A stretch of DNA of 7,746 nucleotides from Thermoflexia bacterium (GTDB lineage Bacteria; Chloroflexota; Anaerolineae; B4-G1; SLSP01): the NCBI GenBank assembly GCA_030605705.1, contig JAUWHU010000594.1, positions 1 through 7,746 on the forward strand, written 5' to 3'. Positions within the stretch are counted from its first letter, which is position 1, and each line of letters opens with the position of its first letter. A program made the position numbers and the translations under genes. Shown here piece by piece: positions 6,099-7,746 of the stretch. The notes below the pieces were generated by a model, which saw only the letters and a list, made by a program, of their open reading frames with translations, had not been told where the DNA came from and did no database searches.

Positions 6099-7397
6099 TT
6101 GAAAGCGCATTATCGTGTCTGGCGCCTGCTGTTGTCTGCATTGCTGTTGACGAGTGGCTGCAACGTCATCATGTCCACTCCCACCCCGACGGTTCCACTG
6201 CCCTCGCCGACCCCTTCGCCCATCCCTGAAGTTCTGCCATCGCCGACGCCCACACCGGCTCCGGCCCTGACGACGCTGACGCTGTGGGCACCCGATCTGC
6301 TGGACCCCTACGCCGAAGAGACGCAGGCGGACTTGCTCATGGAGCAAATCGCGGCGTTCATGCAGGCCAACTGGGATATCCAGGTGCAGGTTTTGGTCAA
6401 GACCCCCACCGGCCCAGGAGGACTGTACGCTTTGCTGAGCACCGCTTCTGTGGCCGCGCCGGATGTCCTGCCGGACTTGATCATGCTAAGGGATGCCGAT
6501 TTGCAAGCCGCCGCCGAGGGGGGCTTCATTCATCCCCTGCCGGAGATTGACGCAGGTGCGCCCGGTGGCTACCCTTTTACCACCGAGGCGACGACCTTTG
6601 CCGGGGCGACTTACGGTCTGCCGTTCCTCACGGAGATAGAACAAATGGTCTATAATCCGCGTGTGGCAACGACCACGCCGCTTTCCTGGACCGCGGTGTT
6701 GACCGGGGGATATTCCCTGCTGTTTCCTGCTGCGCCGGTCACCGGTTTGGCGGATGATGCGTTGCTCGGAGCTTACCTGGGGACAGGAGGGGATATTGTA
6801 GACGACGAAGGTGAGCCGATGCTGGAGCGAGTACACCTGGAGGAGCTTTACCGTTTCCTGAAATCTCTCATGGATGCGGGATTGCTTGAGCCGGAGCACG
6901 TCACGCAGCTGCCCGATGCTGCCGCCTGCTGGGATGCTTACCAGCAGGGGTGGGGTACGCTGAGCGTCGTGCCTGCCGGAATGTACTGGGCCACACCCGA
7001 TAGGCCGGGGATGTCGGGGTGGTTTCCCACCCCAGGCGGTGAACCGGAATCGCTGGCGCACTTGTGGTCTTTGGCGCTGGTCTCCGCAGACCCCGGGCAG
7101 CAGGAGGCCGCGCTCGCTTTGGCAGCGTGGCTGACAGCGCCGGAGCGTGTCGCCGAATTATCGCAAGTGGTTGCGCTGCTTCCGACGAGCGGGGAATCCC
7201 TCGCGCTGTGGACACTTGCGCCGGAGGATCTTGATTTCCTCGACACGTTGTTGATGGCTGCGAGGCCAGTGTTTCCGTCGTCAGTAGCTCAACCGGTGCG
7301 GCGCGCATTGCAGGCCGGCGTGCAGTTGCTCCTCGAAGAGGAAGATACGACGCCGGAGCAGGCCGCTACCCACGCCCTGACCGTCTTGCGAAAATAG
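6099..7397 (+). CDS. Extracellular solute-binding lipoprotein of the ABC sugar-transporter type (family 1-like)
   Basis: 432 residues from a TTG start. A lipoprotein signal peptide (KAHYRVWRLLLSALLL) ends in the lipobox LTSGC with Cys21 as the lipidated residue, so the protein should sit on the outer face of the cytoplasmic membrane. Residues about 26-57 are a Pro/Thr/Ser-rich tether. The binding domain then starts at TLTLWAP (59-65) and follows the two-lobe order of family 1 binding proteins: LPDLIMLRDADLQAAAEGGFIHPL (124-147) in the first lobe, GATYGLPFLTEIEQMVYN (169-186) at the hinge, and a helical C-terminal lobe with LAHLWSLALVSADPGQQEAALALAAWL (319-345). Such proteins hand sugars or oligosaccharides to an ABC permease; no permease or ATPase gene is within the window, so the partner must lie downstream or be an orphan arrangement. 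The ligand cannot be assigned. A weak -10 (TATGAT, 6021-6026) is the only promoter hint. Family call is firm, ligand is not. Confidence 0.88.
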   Translation: MKAHYRVWRLLLSALLLTSGCNVIMSTPTPTVPLPSPTPSPIPEVLPSPTPTPAPALTTLTLWAPDLLDPYAEETQADLLMEQIAAFMQANWDIQVQVLVKTPTGPGGLYALLSTASVAAPDVLPDLIMLRDADLQAAAEGGFIHPLPEIDAGAPGGYPFTTEATTFAGATYGLPFLTEIEQMVYNPRVATTTPLSWTAVLTGGYSLLFPAAPVTGLADDALLGAYLGTGGDIVDDEGEPMLERVHLEELYRFLKSLMDAGLLEPEHVTQLPDAAACWDAYQQGWGTLSVVPAGMYWATPDRPGMSGWFPTPGGEPESLAHLWSLALVSADPGQQEAALALAAWLTAPERVAELSQVVALLPTSGESLALWTLAPEDLDFLDTLLMAARPVFPSSVAQPVRRALQAGVQLLLEEEDTTPEQAATHALTVLRK

Positions 7398-7408
7398 CGA
7401 AATTGTGA

Positions 7409-7471
7409 GGGACGTAGTAGCAACCGTAGTAGCGACTTCAGTCGCTTTGAACGACTAAAGTCGTTACTACG
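7409..7471 (+). repeat. Double-hairpin intergenic repeat, copy B
   Basis: It shares with copy A the GGGACGTAGT left end, GCGACTTCAGTCGC (7432-7445), AACGACTAAAGTCGTT (7450-7465) and the TACTACG right end (7465-7471). The spacer between palindromes is only 4 bp (14 in copy A). The left end is duplicated: CGTAGTAGCAAC (7413-7424) is followed directly by CGTAGTAGCGAC (7425-7436), one mismatch apart. Outer halves 7425-7437 and 7459-7471 pair over 13 positions with a single G-T wobble. Confidence 0.85.
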
Positions 7472-7480
7472 AACTAGCTC

Positions 7481-7586
7481 GGGCCGGCCGCAGGTCAGCA
7501 GACCTGCATGTCTGCGATCTCCTGACCGTGCCCGTCTGGGCTGCGGTCGGTAAGTTTTGGGCGGAATGCCCAAATGAGACCGGCCA
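7481..7586 (+). other. Block of consecutive hairpins, possible structured RNA or repeat element
   Basis: Four nested or adjacent stems can be drawn by eye. GGCCGG (7482-7487) pairs with CCGGCC (7580-7585) and encloses the rest. GCAGGTC/GACCTGC (7490-7496 and 7501-7507) has an AGCA loop; it competes with GCAGAC/GTCTGC (7498-7503 and 7510-7515). GACCG-GCCC pairs with GGGC-CGGTC (7524-7548) around a GTCT loop. TTTGGGC/GCCCAAA (7556-7562 and 7568-7574) has a GGAAT loop. No known RNA family is recognised, and it may equally be a palindromic repeat element. Confidence 0.4.
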
Positions 7587-7664
7587 CAGCGTACAAACAA
7601 CACGGACGACACAGAGTTTTCTTATTTTGGCTCTTTGGGAATTCGCGTGGTCAAGTTAAAATTA

Positions 7665-7730
7665 ACCACGGATTTCACGGATTAGCACGGAAAAAAGTAA
7701 AAAATCAGTGTAATCCGTGTAATCTGTGGT
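7665..7730 (+). repeat. CCACGGATT-type imperfect inverted repeat (MITE-like)
   Basis: The left arm 7665-7690 (starting ACCACGGATTTCACGG) and the right arm 7706-7730 (ending GTGTAATCTGTGGT) are imperfect reverse complements over about 25 bp, separated by a 15-base A-rich loop. Each arm is itself built from repeated CACGGATT-like words. Similar elements are common in intergenic DNA of many environmental bacteria. No coding capacity; any target-site duplication is unclear. Confidence 0.75.
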
Positions 7731-7746
7731 GAAAAATTTACGTCGC

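Larger units (their letters stand above)
7398..7746 (+). other. 349-bp non-coding end region made of repeats and hairpins
   Basis: No gene is supported. In order it holds repeat copy B (7409-7471), a block of consecutive hairpins (7481-7586), an unremarkable stretch (7587-7664), and an imperfect inverted repeat (7665-7730). A minus-strand open frame over 7289-7612 crosses the lipoprotein gene's 3' end and repeat B and lacks family features. No clear rho-independent terminator with a long T-run follows the lipoprotein gene, although repeat B begins 11 nt after its stop and could serve as one. Confidence 0.6.

Noticed and set aside
6486..7061. 191-codon minus-strand open frame inside the lipoprotein gene
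   Set aside because: Shadow frame of a clearly recognisable solute-binding protein; its translation is Arg/Gly-rich and shows no domain.
7481..7586. tRNA, because of the cloverleaf-like arrangement of stems
   Set aside because: Stem lengths and spacing do not fit, and there is no T-loop GTTCRA motif or recognisable anticodon arm.

Overview
The window looks like a piece of a Chloroflexota chromosome, probably Anaerolineae-like and quite possibly a metagenome-assembled genome. This is inferred from style, not from a marker gene: GT-C membrane proteins with a C-terminal beta-sandwich tail, a substrate-binding lipoprotein with a Pro/Thr-rich tether, a secreted GH-A-clan glycosidase, moderately high GC, and gaps full of short palindromic repeats. 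There is no rRNA, tRNA, CRISPR array, transposase or phage gene.

Layout. On the minus strand, reading leftwards from about 2212, a Nudix hydrolase of the CoA-pyrophosphatase type is followed, with a 16-nt overlap, by a divergent FAD-binding oxidase related to alkyl-DHAP synthase. The two form a small operon. The Nudix gene has a promoter placed so that its transcript would begin at or next to the ATG (leaderless candidate). On the plus strand, starting divergently at 2364, come three genes in one direction: a 644-residue GT-C-like membrane protein, a signal-peptide-bearing GH39/GH5-like glycosidase (about 4714-5856), and a TTG-initiated lipoprotein of the extracellular solute-binding class (6099-7397).

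Each gap downstream of a plus-strand gene carries repeats. 4299-4713 holds a GCGACTTCAGTCGC-type double hairpin, a good promoter and a pair of palindromes that can pair with each other across 62 bp. 5857-6098 holds ACGCAGAG/ACGCAAAG repeats in both orientations. 7398-7746 holds a second copy of the double hairpin with an internal 12-bp duplication, a compact block of consecutive hairpins closed by a GGCCGG/CCGGCC stem, and an imperfect 25-bp inverted repeat (CCACGGATT type). The 151-bp divergent promoter gap has none of these.

Functionally, the plus-strand genes all act at or outside the membrane and fit a glycan theme: lipid-linked sugar transfer, glycan cleavage and sugar or oligosaccharide capture. 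The roughly 240-415 bp gaps and separate promoter signals argue against a single operon. No ABC permease or ATPase for the binding protein lies in the window. I found no convincing undescribed multi-gene system. The items most worth checking are the oxidase that lacks family catalytic motifs, the structured block at 7481-7586, and the mutually exclusive pairings in the leader of the glycosidase gene.
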